From contig CAWAYQ010000032.1 of the NCBI GenBank assembly GCA_963786225.1, positions 434,001 through 498,000 on the forward strand: a stretch of DNA of 64,000 nucleotides, read 5' to 3'. Shown one piece after another: positions 36,529 through 47,069 of this stretch (positions within the stretch are counted from its first letter, which is position 1; every line of letters starts with the position of its first letter). The notes beneath the pieces are model-generated. The model was given only the letters and a program-made list of their open reading frames with translations, ran no database searches and was not told the origin of the DNA. This DNA is from Flaviflagellibacter sp963786225. Its GTDB lineage: Bacteria; Pseudomonadota; Alphaproteobacteria; Rhizobiales; Methylopilaceae. The translations under genes were made by a program, and so were the position numbers.

Positions 36529-36948
36529 ATGCTTGAGGAATTCAAAAAATTCGCACTGAAGGGAAATGTCGTCGATCTTGCGGTCGGCGTCATCATCGGC
36601 GCGGCATTCAGCCAGATCGTCTCGTCGCTCGTCGCCGATGTGGTTATGCCGCTCATCGGGTTCGTGACCGGCGGCCTCGATTTTTCGAATTACTTTTTCC
36701 AGCTGACGGGCGCACCAGCTTCTACCTATGAAGCCGCGAAAGCCGCAGGCGCGACTGTGGGCTACGGGCAATTCCTCACCGTCGCGCTTAACTTCATGAT
36801 TGTCGCCTGGGTGCTTTTCCTCGCCGTTCGCGGAATCAACCGTCTTCGCAAAAAGGAAGAGGAGAAGCCCGCCGCGGTCGCGGAAATACCCCGCAATGAA
36901 AAGCTTCTCGAGGAGATCCGGGATCTCCTGGCGGCTCAAAAAGGCTAG
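36529..36948 (+). CDS. mscL: large-conductance mechanosensitive channel
   Basis: 139 residues. Forms the homopentameric pore that releases solutes on osmotic downshock. Family features: MLEEFKKFALKGNVVDLAVGVIIGAAFSQIVSSLVADVVMPL for TM1, an external loop, TM2 (LTVALNFMIVAWVLFLAV) and the C-terminal helical bundle. ATG 36529 follows GGAGGAGGGG, a strong ribosome site; an earlier start would add 19 unrelated residues. Ends three bases before the convergent hemA. Confidence 0.96.
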   Translation: MLEEFKKFALKGNVVDLAVGVIIGAAFSQIVSSLVADVVMPLIGFVTGGLDFSNYFFQLTGAPASTYEAAKAAGATVGYGQFLTVALNFMIVAWVLFLAVRGINRLRKKEEEKPAAVAEIPRNEKLLEEIRDLLAAQKG

Positions 36949-36951
36949 AGG

Positions 36952-38202
36952 CTATTCCGCGGCGACCGAGATGCGGTTCAACTGCAAGGCGCCCCACACC
37001 TCGTCGAGCGCATCGGCAAGCGTCGCGATCAACTCGTCCGAGTGGAACGGCGTCGGCGTAAAACGCAGGCGTTCCGTTCCGCGCGGCACGGTCGGATAAT
37101 TGATCGGCTGCACGTAAATACGGTGCTTTTCGAGCAGCCGGTCGGACGCGGCCTTTGCGAGGGAAGGATCGCCGACGAGGACCGGCACGATGTGCGTTTC
37201 GCCCGGCAGTACGGGAAGTCCGCGTGCCAGAAGCGCGGCCTTGGTTGCAGCGGACTGGCGCTGCTGCGCTTCGCGCTCGGCGCTCGACGTCTTCAGATGC
37301 CTGACCGAGGCGCAGGCGGCTGCGGCCACGGCCGGGGGCAGCGTGCTGGTGAAGATGAAGCCGGGCGCATACGAGCGCACGGTGTCGACCAGTGCGGTCG
37401 AGGCGGCGATATAGCCGCCGACCACGCCGAAACCCTTGGCCAAAGTGCCTTCGATCACATCGACGCGGTGCATCACGCCCTCGCGCTGGGCAACACCCGC
37501 GCCCTGCGCCCCGTACATGCCAACGGCGTGCACTTCGTCGAGATAGGTCATGGCACCGTAGCGGTCCGCGAGGTCGCACATCGCCGCAATGGGCGCGATA
37601 TCGCCGTCCATCGAATAGATGCTCTCGAACACGATAAGCTTCGGCCGCTCGCGGCGCGCCGCACGCAGCAGCTCTTCGAGGTGGGCGAGATCGTTATGGC
37701 GGAAAATTTTCTTCTCGCAGCCCGAATGGCGCACGCCGGCGATCATCGAGGCGTGATTCAGCTCATCGGAGAGAATCAGGCAATCCGGCATTACGCCCGC
37801 GATGGTGGAGATCGATGCTTCGTTGGCGACAAACCCCGAAGTGAAAACGAGCGCCGCTTCCTTGCCGTGAAGATCGGCGAGTTCGCGCTCCAGAACAACG
37901 ATCGGGTGGTGATTGCCGGAAATGTTCCGGGTGCCGCCGGCGCCCGCACCGGTCGTCAGCGCGGTTTCGGCCATCGCGGAGGTCACGGCCGGATGCTGCC
38001 CCATGCCGAGATAATCGTTCGAGCACCAGACCGTGATGTCCTTTATCCCGTCCGGCGAATGCCAGAGGGCGTGCGGAAAACGGCCGTTAACCCGTTCGAG
38101 ATCTGCAAAGACGCGGTAGCGACGCTCCGCATGCAGCTTCTCGACCGCATCACGGAAAAAGTCGCCATAAGCCGGTTTCATAAGGGAAGATTGCTCAACC
38201 AT
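36952..38202 (-). CDS. hemA: 5-aminolevulinate synthase
   Basis: 416 residues. PLP enzyme condensing glycine and succinyl-CoA, the first step of heme synthesis in alphaproteobacteria. Seen: YRVFADLERVNGRFPHA, VWCSNDYLGMGQHP, GAGAGGTRNISGNHHP, YLDEVHAVGMYG with the PLP-contact Asp, and the Schiff-base lysine in GTLAKGFGVVGG (Lys256 from this start). Start could also be ATG 38181 (MKPAYGDFF), the usual family beginning. Glycine is a substrate here too, but no riboswitch is seen upstream. Confidence 0.95.
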   Translation of the reverse strand: MVEQSSLMKPAYGDFFRDAVEKLHAERRYRVFADLERVNGRFPHALWHSPDGIKDITVWCSNDYLGMGQHPAVTSAMAETALTTGAGAGGTRNISGNHHPIVVLERELADLHGKEAALVFTSGFVANEASISTIAGVMPDCLILSDELNHASMIAGVRHSGCEKKIFRHNDLAHLEELLRAARRERPKLIVFESIYSMDGDIAPIAAMCDLADRYGAMTYLDEVHAVGMYGAQGAGVAQREGVMHRVDVIEGTLAKGFGVVGGYIAASTALVDTVRSYAPGFIFTSTLPPAVAAAACASVRHLKTSSAEREAQQRQSAATKAALLARGLPVLPGETHIVPVLVGDPSLAKAASDRLLEKHRIYVQPINYPTVPRGTERLRFTPTPFHSDELIATLADALDEVWGALQLNRISVAAE

Positions 38203-38826
38203 GGAACTAATCTAGCCTGTATAAGCCGGTTTGTCCTTTGATCAAGATCCACTCGCGACCACGTGCCGCGCGGCAGGCTGTGTCCGGTTCCGGCCCCTCT
38301 CAAGGGGAGGGCCATGGCGAAACTACGGGCCTGTGCGGCATTGGAAAAATGCCGGTCGTAAAGGTCCGCATAGGTGGGAGGATGTCGTCCCTGAGCAGTC
38401 TAAGCAAAGTCCTCTTTTCGATCGCCGTTGGACGCTGGAAGTCGTGGTGGTGACGAGATTTGCGTCCTCGAAGCTCATCGCCTCGAGGAGGTCGGCGAAC
38501 CCGCAGGCTTCGTGCTTCGCCGGTCGTCCTGTTGTCGGTGCCGAGCAGCAGACAGACGCGGTGGCCGCGATGGGAATAATTCTTGACGCGAAAATATTCG
38601 AACTGACGAACGGCCAGGGGCACAATTGCGGCCCCAGACCGCTGCAATGAGTTGAAAGAAGGTTCGATCCCCGTCCCGTCCGTACAAAAATTGCCTGTTT
38701 CGGAGACCGGCGGATAGAACCTCCCAGTGTTCTACGGGGGTCTCCGTAAGCTGTTTTCCGGCGTTTGTGCAGGGCTTGCGTCGTCCCCCCCTATGCTTCA
38801 AGACCTTAACCTCAAAAGGAGCATGC
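38203..38826. other. intergenic region without a supported gene
   Basis: 624 bases between the divergent hemA and manC. Short open frames exist on both strands (up to about 140 codons), but none has a recognisable motif, good start context or consistent codon use. A pyrimidine/purine inverted pair CCCCTCTC..AGGGGAGGG lies near 38296-38310. It presumably holds the hemA and manC promoters. Confidence 0.5.
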
Positions 38827-40242
38827 ATGGGACTGAGGCGGATTGTACCCGTCGTTTTGTGCGGCGGCGCGGGAACGCGGCTATGGCCGGCGTCTCGCGA
38901 AAGCCGCCCCAAGCAATTCATCCCGCTGGCCGGGCCGCGCTCGCCGTTCCAGGAAACGATCCTTGGCGTTTCCGATCCCGAGGTCTTCGCCAAACCCGTC
39001 GTTATCGCCAATCGCGAGCACAGATTCCTCGTCTCCGAGCAACTCGCGGAGATCGGCGTCGAAGCCGACATCCTGCTTGAGCCCGCTCGCCGGGATTCCG
39101 GGCCCGCGGTTGTGGCCGCCGCCTATTTCGCGCTGGCGCGCGATCCCGAAGCCGTTTTGCTGATCCTGGCGGCCGATCATCTCGTACGGCGCCCGGACGT
39201 GTTTCAGGACGCCTGCGTCGCCGCGCTACCGGCGGCCGAAGCGGGGCAGATCGTGGTGTTCGGCGTCACACCTCAGGGCCCGGCGACCGGCTACGGTTAT
39301 ATCCGCCCGGGAGAGGCGGCCGGACAGAAGGGCCTCCGCAAGGTCGCGGCCTTTGTCGAAAAGCCGGACGCCGCAACCGCCGCGCGCTATGTCGCCGACG
39401 GCTATCTCTGGAACGCCGGCAATTTCCTGTTCGCCGCGGCGACCATGATCGAGGACTACACAGCGTTCGAGGAAAAGAGCGCGGACGCCGTCTCGAGATC
39501 GGTATCCGGGATCGAAAAAGATCTCGGCTTCCATGTTCTGGCGCGCGAGCCTTTTCTGTCCGCGACCGCCAAAAGCGTCGATTACGCGGTGATGGAGCGC
39601 ACGGCGCGCGCCGTGGTCATGCCCGTCGACCACGGCTGGTCCGACCTCGGAACCTGGAACGCGATCTGGGAAGTGGGCGGCAAGGATTCGAACGGCAATG
39701 TGGCGCGCGGCATGGTCGAGTTGATCGACAGCGAGAACTGCCTGGCCATATCCGACCGCCCGCTCGTCACCGTCGCAGGCCTGAAAGATGTCGTTGTGAT
39801 CGCGGATGACGATGCCGTCCTCGTCACGCGCCGGGACGATGCGGAGGGGATGCGCAAGGTCGTCGGCCACCTGCGCGACAGGGGCTACGCGCAAGCCGAC
39901 ACCCATGCCCGCGGCTATCGTCCCTGGGGCTTTTACCAGTCGCTCGATTCCGGCAGCCGTTTTCAGGTCAAGCGGATCGTGGTGAAGCCCTCCGCGCAGC
40001 TGTCACTGCAACGTCACGCTCACCGTGCAGAGCACTGGATAGTCGTGCGGGGCGTTGCCGAAGTGACGATCGGCGATGAGACCAGAATGCTCCGAGAGAA
40101 CGAGTCGACCTATATCCCCCAGGGGGCTATGCATCGCTTGCGCAATCCGGGCAAGATCGACCTCGAATTGATCGAGGTTCAGACCGGCAGCTATCTCGGC
40201 GAAGACGATATCGAGCGTTTCGACGACATCTACGGCCGTTGA
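38827..40242 (+). CDS. manC: mannose-1-phosphate guanylyltransferase/mannose-6-phosphate isomerase
   Basis: 471 residues. The N-terminal nucleotidyltransferase (VLCGGAGTRLWPASRESRPKQF, LAADHLVRRPDVF, FVEKPD, NAGNFLF) makes GDP-mannose; the C-terminal cupin (RPWGFYQSLDSGSRFQVKRIVVKPSAQLSLQRHAHRAEHWIVV) is the isomerase part. Bifunctional ManC/AlgA length. ATG 38827 starts the conserved region. First gene of the sugar-nucleotide block ahead of ugd and the rml genes. Confidence 0.95.
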   Translation: MGLRRIVPVVLCGGAGTRLWPASRESRPKQFIPLAGPRSPFQETILGVSDPEVFAKPVVIANREHRFLVSEQLAEIGVEADILLEPARRDSGPAVVAAAYFALARDPEAVLLILAADHLVRRPDVFQDACVAALPAAEAGQIVVFGVTPQGPATGYGYIRPGEAAGQKGLRKVAAFVEKPDAATAARYVADGYLWNAGNFLFAAATMIEDYTAFEEKSADAVSRSVSGIEKDLGFHVLAREPFLSATAKSVDYAVMERTARAVVMPVDHGWSDLGTWNAIWEVGGKDSNGNVARGMVELIDSENCLAISDRPLVTVAGLKDVVVIADDDAVLVTRRDDAEGMRKVVGHLRDRGYAQADTHARGYRPWGFYQSLDSGSRFQVKRIVVKPSAQLSLQRHAHRAEHWIVVRGVAEVTIGDETRMLRENESTYIPQGAMHRLRNPGKIDLELIEVQTGSYLGEDDIERFDDIYGR

Positions 40243-40296
40243 CCGCATCTTCCCGCCATGTCACGAGCCAACACAACACCGGACGGAGCCTGTTGA

Positions 40297-41607
40297 ATGC
40301 GTCTTGCCATGATCGGATCCGGCTATGTGGGCCTGGTATCGGGGGCCTGCTTTGCCGATTTCGGGCATCAGGTTGTCTGTGTCGATAAGGATGCCGGCAA
40401 AATCGGCCGCCTGAAACAGGGTGAAATTCCGATTTACGAACCAGGGCTCGACGAGCTTGTTGCGCGCAACAGCCGGGAGGGCCGGCTGTCGTTTTCAACC
40501 GATCTCGCGTCGGCGGTGGCCGATGCGGATGCGGTGTTCATCGCCGTCGGCACCCCCTCGCGGCGCGGCGACGGCCAGGCCGATCTTTCTTACGTTTATG
40601 CGGCCGCGACCGAAATTGGGGCGGCTCTCGACGGTTTCACCGTGGTGGTGACGAAATCCACAGTCCCGGTCGGCACGGGCGACGAGGTCGAGCGCATCAT
40701 CCGGGACGCGCGCCCGGACGCCGATGTCGCGGTCGCGTCCAATCCCGAATTCCTGCGTGAGGGCGCCGCCATCACGGACTTCAAGCGGCCCGATCGCATC
40801 GTCGTCGGCATCGAGGACGAACGGGCCCGCGACGTGATGAGCGAAATCTACCGTCCGCTCTTTCTCAACGCCGCGCCGATCCTGTTTACCGGCCGGCGCA
40901 CCGCCGAATTGACGAAATATGCCGCCAACGCATTCCTCGCGATGAAGATCACATTCATCAACGAGATCGCCGATCTGTGCGAAGCCGTCGGTGCGGATGT
41001 CCAGGAAGTCGCCAAAGGCATCGGCCTCGACAATCGCATCGGGGCGAAGTTCCTGCATGCCGGTCCCGGTTACGGCGGTTCGTGTTTTCCGAAGGACACG
41101 CGGGCACTGGTCGAAACCGCCCGCCAGTATGAGGCGCGCACGCGCATTATCGAGACGGTCGTCAACGTCAACGAGGAGCGCAAGACGGCGATGGCCGGCA
41201 AGGTGGCAAATGCCTGCGGAGGATCGGTCGCGGGCAAGACCATCGCGGTGCTCGGCCTGACGTTCAAACCCAACACCGACGACATGCGCGAGGCGCCCTC
41301 ACTCGCGCTGATCGCGGCGCTCCAGAACGCGGGCGCGGACATCCGCGCCTTCGATCCCGTCGGCATGCACCATGCGAAAAAGCTCATGGAAAACGTGGCC
41401 TTTGCCGCGGATCCCTATGACTGCGCCCTGGACGCGGATGCTCTCGTCATCGTCACGGAATGGGACGCTTTCCGCGCCCTCGATCTTGCGCGCATCGGCG
41501 CGCAGATGAAGGCGCGTGTCCTCGTCGATCTGAGAAATGTCTATCGGCCGGAAGAAGCCAACCGGCACGGTTTTCATTATGTCGGCGTCGGGCGCTCGCG
41601 CGATTAG
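40297..41607 (+). CDS. ugd: UDP-glucose 6-dehydrogenase
   Basis: 436 residues. Oxidises UDP-glucose to UDP-glucuronate with two NAD. N-terminal MIGSGYVGLVSGACFADFGH Rossmann motif, AVGTPSRRGDGQADLSY, the central helix TKYAANAFLAMKITFINE and the catalytic Cys263 in GPGYGGSCFPKDTRAL; C-terminal domain begins with KTIAVLGLTFKPNTDDMREAPS. Part of the polysaccharide precursor block. Confidence 0.96.
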   Translation: MRLAMIGSGYVGLVSGACFADFGHQVVCVDKDAGKIGRLKQGEIPIYEPGLDELVARNSREGRLSFSTDLASAVADADAVFIAVGTPSRRGDGQADLSYVYAAATEIGAALDGFTVVVTKSTVPVGTGDEVERIIRDARPDADVAVASNPEFLREGAAITDFKRPDRIVVGIEDERARDVMSEIYRPLFLNAAPILFTGRRTAELTKYAANAFLAMKITFINEIADLCEAVGADVQEVAKGIGLDNRIGAKFLHAGPGYGGSCFPKDTRALVETARQYEARTRIIETVVNVNEERKTAMAGKVANACGGSVAGKTIAVLGLTFKPNTDDMREAPSLALIAALQNAGADIRAFDPVGMHHAKKLMENVAFAADPYDCALDADALVIVTEWDAFRALDLARIGAQMKARVLVDLRNVYRPEEANRHGFHYVGVGRSRD

Positions 41608-41716
41608 CCTTCCAGGAATATTCCTTTAAGGTTCCGCGTGGCTGCCCGAATCGACTGGGCGTTGTCATCCGGTCGAATATTATGCAGCTTAGAGATGTAG
41701 GGTTGGGGGCCGGCAA

Positions 41717-42608
41717 GTGGGGCAGAATGTTAAGGGCATCATTCTTGCCGGCGGCAGCGGAACGCGTCTCAACCCTCTAACTCTCGCGATCTCGAAGCAG
41801 ATTCTGCCGGTCTATGACAAGCCGATGATCTACTACCCGTTGAGCGTCCTCATGCTCGGGGGGATCAGGGAGATTCTCGTCATAAGCACGCCGCGCGATC
41901 TTCCGGTTTTCCAGGAGCTTCTCGGAGACGGCAGCGCCTTCGGGATTTCCCTGTCCTATATCGTGCAGCCAGAGCCGAAAGGGTTGGCGGAAGCGTTTAT
42001 TCTCGGCCGGGATTTCATCGGCCGCGACCGCGTCGCCATGATCCTCGGCGACAACATCTATTTCGGCGACGGACTCTCCGAATGTGTGCCGGGAGGCAGC
42101 GGCCAGGACCGAGGGCGCCAGCATTTTCGCCTATCAGGTTCAGGATCCCGAGCGCTACGGCGTGGTGAGCTTCGATCCGAAGACAGGCAGAGCTCTCACA
42201 ATCGAGGAGAAGCCGGCCGCACCGCAATCAAATTTTGCTGTCACCGGTCTTTATTTCTACGACAATCGGGTCGTGGATGTGGCGGCTTCGGTCAAGCCTT
42301 CGCCGCGCGGCGAGCTGGAAATCACCGAGATCAACAATTGGTACTTGAAGCGCGACGAGCTTCACGTTCATCGGCTCGGGCGCGGATATGCGTGGCTCGA
42401 TACCGGAACGCATGAAAGTCTGCACGATGCCGGCGCATTCGTGCGTACAATCGAGCATCGGCAGGGCATCAAGATTGCTTGTCCGGAAGAGATCGGCATG
42501 GAGATGGGCTGGCTCGATCCTGACCACGTTCTGGAGCGGATAGAAAAACTCGGCAAGAACGAGTATGCGAACTATCTTCGCCGGCGGGTAGGGGAGTTGA
42601 CGCGATGA
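41717..42608 (+). CDS. rmlA: glucose-1-phosphate thymidylyltransferase (frameshifted)
   Basis: About 296 residues if joined; makes dTDP-glucose, the first step of dTDP-rhamnose. N-terminal GIILAGGSGTRLNPLTLAISKQILPVYDKPMIYYPLS and LGDNIYFGDGL are in one frame; from EAAARTEGASIFAYQVQDPERYGVV onward the protein is one base later. The extra base is within about 42078-42086. Start is GTG 41717. It is followed by rmlC with an ATGA overlap. The gene otherwise looks complete, so the break is probably a sequence error. Confidence 0.92.
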
Positions 42609-43162
42609 GCATCCAGGTGCGGAAGCTGGATCTTGAGGGAGTGCTGGAAATCATCCCGTCGCGTTTTGAAGATCCCCGAGGCTTTTTTTCCGAAACATTT
42701 CACGCCGAAAACTTTGCCGGGATCGGCATCCAGGTTCCCTTCGTTCAAGACAATCATTCCTACTCGGCCGCGCGCGGCGTCGTGCGTGGATTGCATTACC
42801 AGCTTCCACCGGTAGCTCAGGACAAGCTCGTTCGCGTCATCCGCGGCTCGGTTTACGATGTTGCTGTCGACATTCGGAGAAGCTCGGCCACTTTCGGCCG
42901 ATGGACTGCCGTTACGTTGTCTGCAAAATCTTGGAATCAAATCTTCGTCCCGCGTGGCTACGCCCATGGTTTCGTTACGCTCGAGGAAGACACAGAAGTT
43001 CTCTATAAAGTTTCGGCAAAATATTCTCAAAAGCATGACCGTGCGATCCGCTTTGACGATCCGGCGGTGGGTATCGAGTGGCCTCTGCCGGCCGGCGAGG
43101 TCGTAATTTCGGAAAAAGATCGTTCGGCGCCGCTTCTGGCGAACGCCGAACTGTTCGATTGA
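42605..43162 (+). CDS. rmlC: dTDP-4-dehydrorhamnose 3,5-epimerase
   Basis: 185-residue cupin. Third step of dTDP-rhamnose synthesis. Seen: RFEDPRGFFSETFHAENF, FVQDNHSYSAARGVVRGLHYQ with the catalytic His, DVAVDIRRSSATFGRW and PRGYAHGFVTLEEDTEVLYKV. The ATG overlaps the rmlA stop. Confidence 0.96.
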   Translation: MSIQVRKLDLEGVLEIIPSRFEDPRGFFSETFHAENFAGIGIQVPFVQDNHSYSAARGVVRGLHYQLPPVAQDKLVRVIRGSVYDVAVDIRRSSATFGRWTAVTLSAKSWNQIFVPRGYAHGFVTLEEDTEVLYKVSAKYSQKHDRAIRFDDPAVGIEWPLPAGEVVISEKDRSAPLLANAELFD

Positions 43163-43187
43163 CCCTATCCCTCGAGCGATCAGGCCG

Positions 43188-44255
43188 ATGAACATACTCG
43201 TAACTGGCGGCGCCGGCTTTATCGGATCTGCTCTGTGCCGGCACCTGGTCGGTCAGGGAGAACATCGGGTCATCAATCTCGACAAACTGACCTATGCGGG
43301 CAATCTCGCCTCGCTCGCGTCCATCGCGGATCGATCCAATTACCGTTTTGTACAAGCCGACATCGGGGATCAGTCGAAGGTCTTGGGTCTTCTCAATTCG
43401 GAGAGGATCGATCTCATCATTCATCTGGCGGCGGAGAGCCATGTCGACCGCTCGATCGATGGTCCGTCCGCCTTCATAGAAACGAACATTGTCGGTACAT
43501 TCAAGCTGCTCTCGGCAGCTTTGGACTATTGGCGCGGTCTGCCGCCGGCAGCAAAAGAGCGGTTCCGGTTTCATCATGTTTCGACCGACGAGGTATTTGG
43601 CGATCTTCCTTTTGAGCGGGGGGTCTTCACCGAGCAGTCGCCCTACGACCCATCCTCGCCTTACGCTGCTTCAAAGGCGGCGTCCGATCATCTCGTCCGG
43701 GCCTGGCATCAAACCTACGGTCTGCCCGTCGTTCTCTCCAATTGTTCGAACAATTTCGGGCCGTTTCATTTCCCGGAAAAGCTCATCCCCTTGGCTATCC
43801 TGAATGCCCTCCAGGACAGGGCCATCCCGGTTTATGGCGCGGGTGCGAATGTCCGGGATTGGCTTTATGTCGAGGATCACGCGCGCGCGCTCGAATGTGT
43901 CGCGCTGAGGGGCGTTGCAGGAGAGAGCTACAATATCGGGGCCCGGTCCGAGCGCACGAATCTCGCGGTCATCCAGCGCATCTGCGCCATCCTCGATCAA
44001 TTCAGGCCACGCTCCGGCGGCTCCTACAGCGACCTCATCGCCTTCGTCGCCGACCGTCCCGGCCACGATCGCCGCTACGCAATCAATCCCGACAAGATCG
44101 AGCGCGATCTGGGGTGGCGAGGGATCGAGACGTTTGATACCGCGCTCGAAAAGACGGTGGCCTGGTATCTCGAAAACCACGCGTGGTGGCAGCCCATTCT
44201 GGAACGGCGCTATGCCGGAGAAAGACTGGGATTGGCGGCGCGAGGTACGCGGTGA
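43188..44255 (+). CDS. rmlB: dTDP-glucose 4,6-dehydratase
   Basis: 355 residues, extended SDR. Second step of dTDP-rhamnose synthesis. GGAGFIGSALCRHL NAD motif near residue 7, HLAAESHVDRSIDGP near 80, STDEVFGDL near 133, catalytic YAASKAASDHL near 160 and SNCSNNFGPFHFPEKLIP. Its stop overlaps the GTG of rmlD. Confidence 0.97.
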   Translation: MNILVTGGAGFIGSALCRHLVGQGEHRVINLDKLTYAGNLASLASIADRSNYRFVQADIGDQSKVLGLLNSERIDLIIHLAAESHVDRSIDGPSAFIETNIVGTFKLLSAALDYWRGLPPAAKERFRFHHVSTDEVFGDLPFERGVFTEQSPYDPSSPYAASKAASDHLVRAWHQTYGLPVVLSNCSNNFGPFHFPEKLIPLAILNALQDRAIPVYGAGANVRDWLYVEDHARALECVALRGVAGESYNIGARSERTNLAVIQRICAILDQFRPRSGGSYSDLIAFVADRPGHDRRYAINPDKIERDLGWRGIETFDTALEKTVAWYLENHAWWQPILERRYAGERLGLAARGTR

Positions 44256-45149
44256 GGATTCTCGTGACCGGACGCGAAGGCCAGATCGCGCGGGGGCTTC
44301 TGGAGCGCGCGCGGCTTTCGAGCGATATCGAGATCGACGCCGTTGGCCGTCCCGAACTCGATCTCGGCGATCCGGCATCGGTCGTTCGCGAAATCGCTCG
44401 TCGAAAGCCCGATCTCGTTGTGTCGGCCGCGGCCTATACGGCGGTCGATCGCGCCGAGGACGAGCCGGAGATCGCGATGTCGATCAATGCTCTCGGCGCG
44501 GAAGCGGTTGCGGCAGCCGCGGCGGCGATAGGGGTTCCGGTCATTCATCTTTCGACCGATTATGTTTTCTCGGGCGAGGGAAGCGAACCTTACACGGAGG
44601 AGGATCACTCCAGCGCCGCAATCGGTCTACGGTCGCACGAAACTCGCGGGCGAACGCGCCGTCGCCGCTGCCAACGCGCGCCACATCATTCTGCGGACAG
44701 CCTGGGTCTACAGTCCGTTCGGCCGCAATTTTCTGAAGACCATGCTGGAGCTCGCGAAACAGCGTGATGTGATCGATGTTGTCTCCGACCAATGGGGCAA
44801 TCCTTCCTCGGCGCTGGATATCGCCGACGGTATTCTCCACATCGCGCGTGCCATGGATTCGATCGCGTGCGCGGATCGCTACGGAGTTTTTCATATTGCG
44901 GGCACGGGCAGTATCAGTTGGAGCGGCTTCGCCGAGCACATATTCGCTGTCAGCCGGGAGGCGGGGGGGCCGACGGCGGAGGTGACGCCCATCGCGACAT
45001 CGGATTATCCCGCCAAGGCGAAGCGCCCGCTCAATTCCCGGCTGTCGACCGACAAACTGCACCGCGTCTATGGCTGGCGCGCGCCGGACTGGCGAAACTC
45101 CTGCGCCGCCGTCGTGCGTCGCCTGGTGAGCGAGGCCGCACCGACATGA
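44252..45149 (+). CDS. rmlD: dTDP-4-dehydrorhamnose reductase (frameshifted)
   Basis: About 299 residues if joined; last step of dTDP-rhamnose synthesis. ILVTGREGQIARGLLERA, AAAYTAVDRAEDEPE and HLSTDYVFSGEGSEPYTEED are in the first frame; the rest (TPAPQSVYGRTKLAGERAVAAA) is one base later. One extra base near 44605 (GGATCACT) explains the shift, and the catalytic YGRTK is restored by removing it. GTG 44252 overlaps the rmlB stop (GTGA). Confidence 0.93.
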
Positions 45150-45962
45150 ACACCGATGTCTGCGTCGTCGCGGTCACCTACAACAGTTCGGCGGTTCTCC
45201 CGCGGTTTCTGGAGAGCATTCCGCGCGGGGTGCGCACGATCGTCGTCGACAATGCGAGCGATGACGCATCCGCGGCGATAGCCGAAGCGGCCGGCGCGGA
45301 GGTTCTGCGGCTCGATCGAAATATGGGCTATGGAGCGGCGAGCAATATCGGCGCTCGGGCGAGCAGGGCGAAATACCTTGTCCTGGCAAATCCCGACATC
45401 CGCTTTCTCGACGGCGCGATCGACGCGATGGTCGCCGCAGCCGAACAGTATCCGAATGCCGTGTTCAATCCACGTATGTACAATGGCAAGAGGCAGGTCG
45501 TTTCGCCGCTGGTCTCGACTTCAGCCGCAGGCGGGACGCTGGGCCGGTCCCGCGCCGGGCTCGGACTGCGCCATCCCGGTCCTGTCGGGCGCGTGCATTT
45601 TTATCCGCCGGGAACATTTTGATCTGATCGGCGGATTCGATCCCGCGATTTTCTTGTTCCATGAGGACGACGATCTCAGCCTGCGTCTCAAGCAGGCGGG
45701 CCTTGAACTGCGTCTTGCGTCCCGCGCGGTGGTCGAACATTCCGAGGGCAATTCCAGCGCCCGGTCGGCGGTGGTAGGGCGTATCAAGGGCGAGGCCATG
45801 GGCCGGTCGCTCGTCTATGTCATGCGCAAGCACGAAGTGCCGTTCGACCTCGCCCGGGAAAACCTCAAGACGCGATGGAAGTTGCCTTGCCTCATGTGTT
45901 GTTCAGGCCTGCCCGTCGGGCAAAGCATCTCGGCTTTGCGCGAGCTCTCGGCCGCAATTTGA
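45146..45962 (+). CDS. family 2 glycosyltransferase, rhamnosyltransferase-like (frameshifted)
   Basis: About 270 residues if joined. N-terminal GT-A start VCVVAVTYNSSAVLPRFLESI, TIVVDNASDD and LANPDIRFLDGAI, then after a +1 shift near 45545-45575 the domain continues as IPVLSGACIFIRREHFDLIGGFDPAIFLFHEDDDLSLRL, the acceptor-site motif of this family. Probably transfers a sugar (possibly rhamnose, by context) onto a polysaccharide. ATG overlaps the rmlD stop (ATGA). Confidence 0.88.
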
Positions 45963-45984
45963 CGAATGATTCCAAGATCGCGCC

Positions 45985-46789
45985 ATGAAAGATCACGACG
46001 CACCCCGGGCGGCAATTGTAATTCATGCCTTCCACCCCGAGATTGCAGACGAGATCCTGGAAAGAGTGAGAACTCTCGACGGGCGTCATAAGCTTTTTGT
46101 AACGACGGTCGCCGAACGTGAGTCGGCTTTGCGGCTCAAGCTTGAAGCATCAGGTCGCGAGTTCACCCTGTGGGCCGTTGAAAACCGGGGCCGCGATCTT
46201 CTGCCTTTCTTGCGGATTTTTCCGCAAATCCAGGCCGAAGGCTTCGAGTTTGTCACAAAGCTGCATACCAAGAAGTCGCCGCATCGCCTTGATGGTGATA
46301 AATGGCGCAAGGATTTGTTCGACAAACTCCTCGGCGAGGATTCGCTGGAGCGTGCGTTGAGTGCTTTTGCCTCCGATCCCTCGTTGGGAATGGTGGGGCC
46401 GGCTGGTCACTACGTTCTGGTTTCGGCCCATATGGGTTCCAACGAGACACATACGATGGCGATCGGCACTCGATTGGGGCTGACCGAACGGCAAATTCGC
46501 GAACATGGGTTCTTTGCCGGTACGATGTTCACAGCCAGGACGAAAGCGCTTGAGCCTTTGCTGGCCCTCTCGTTCACGTGTCGAGGATTTTGAGGTGGAA
46601 GCGGGTCAGCGCAACGGCACATTGGCCCACGCCCTTGAACGGGGCATGGCCTTGAGCGTTTCTGCGTCCGGTATGCGGCTGATCTCGAGCGATGGGGCCG
46701 ATTTGCCGCCCATTGGCGCCAACTATGCCTTCGCAAAAAGGCTAAATCTGCTGCAACGTCTGCGCAAGGCTGTTCGATCGAGGACGTGA
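45985..46789 (+). CDS. RgpF-like (rhamnan synthesis F) domain protein (frameshifted)
   Basis: About 265 residues if joined. IVIHAFHPEIADEILERV, ENRGRDLLPFLRIFPQIQAEGFEFVTKLHTKKSPH and FFAGTMFTARTKALEPLLAL are typical of the RgpF domain found in cell-surface polysaccharide assembly. After LALSF the protein resumes one base later as RVEDFEVEAGQRNGTLAHALERGMAL. The break at about 46576-46583 comes directly after one arm of the 28-bp inverted repeat described separately, so it may be more than a base-calling error. Confidence 0.85.
46548..46575 (+). repeat. 28-bp inverted repeat, left arm (inside the rgpF-like gene)
   Basis: Exact 28-base match, in inverted orientation, to 47684-47711. The arm begins GCTTGAGCC and ends CTCTCGTTC. 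The flanks on both sides differ at once, so identity is confined to 28 bases. It encodes LEPLLALSF in the rgpF-like gene, ending where its frame breaks. Confidence 0.8.
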
Positions 46790-47069
46790 GTACGTCTACG
46801 ATAATTGGAACACTTAGAGTTCACTTTGCGGAGGATGGGGGCCGTCCGCTTTAGGATAATGCCCATGAAGGATTTCCTGCGGCTGAAATTTGATCATGGG
46901 AGTGTTCGCGACGTCGAAACAAGGCCGAGGTGTACCGCGATGGCGTCCGCGATCGACTGATTTGCAGAGGTGAAAAGACCGAGGCACCGGCCAGCACTGC
47001 GGTGTTCAGGCAGATAGGCCAAAACTTCTCGATTGTAGGGCACGGCGCCGGCATCGAAAGAGAGGCTTT

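Noticed and set aside
38655..38690. T-loop-like GGTTCGATCCC, considered as a tRNA or an attachment-site remnant
   Set aside because: The T-stem would have two mismatches of five, and no D-arm, anticodon arm or acceptor stem can be drawn upstream.
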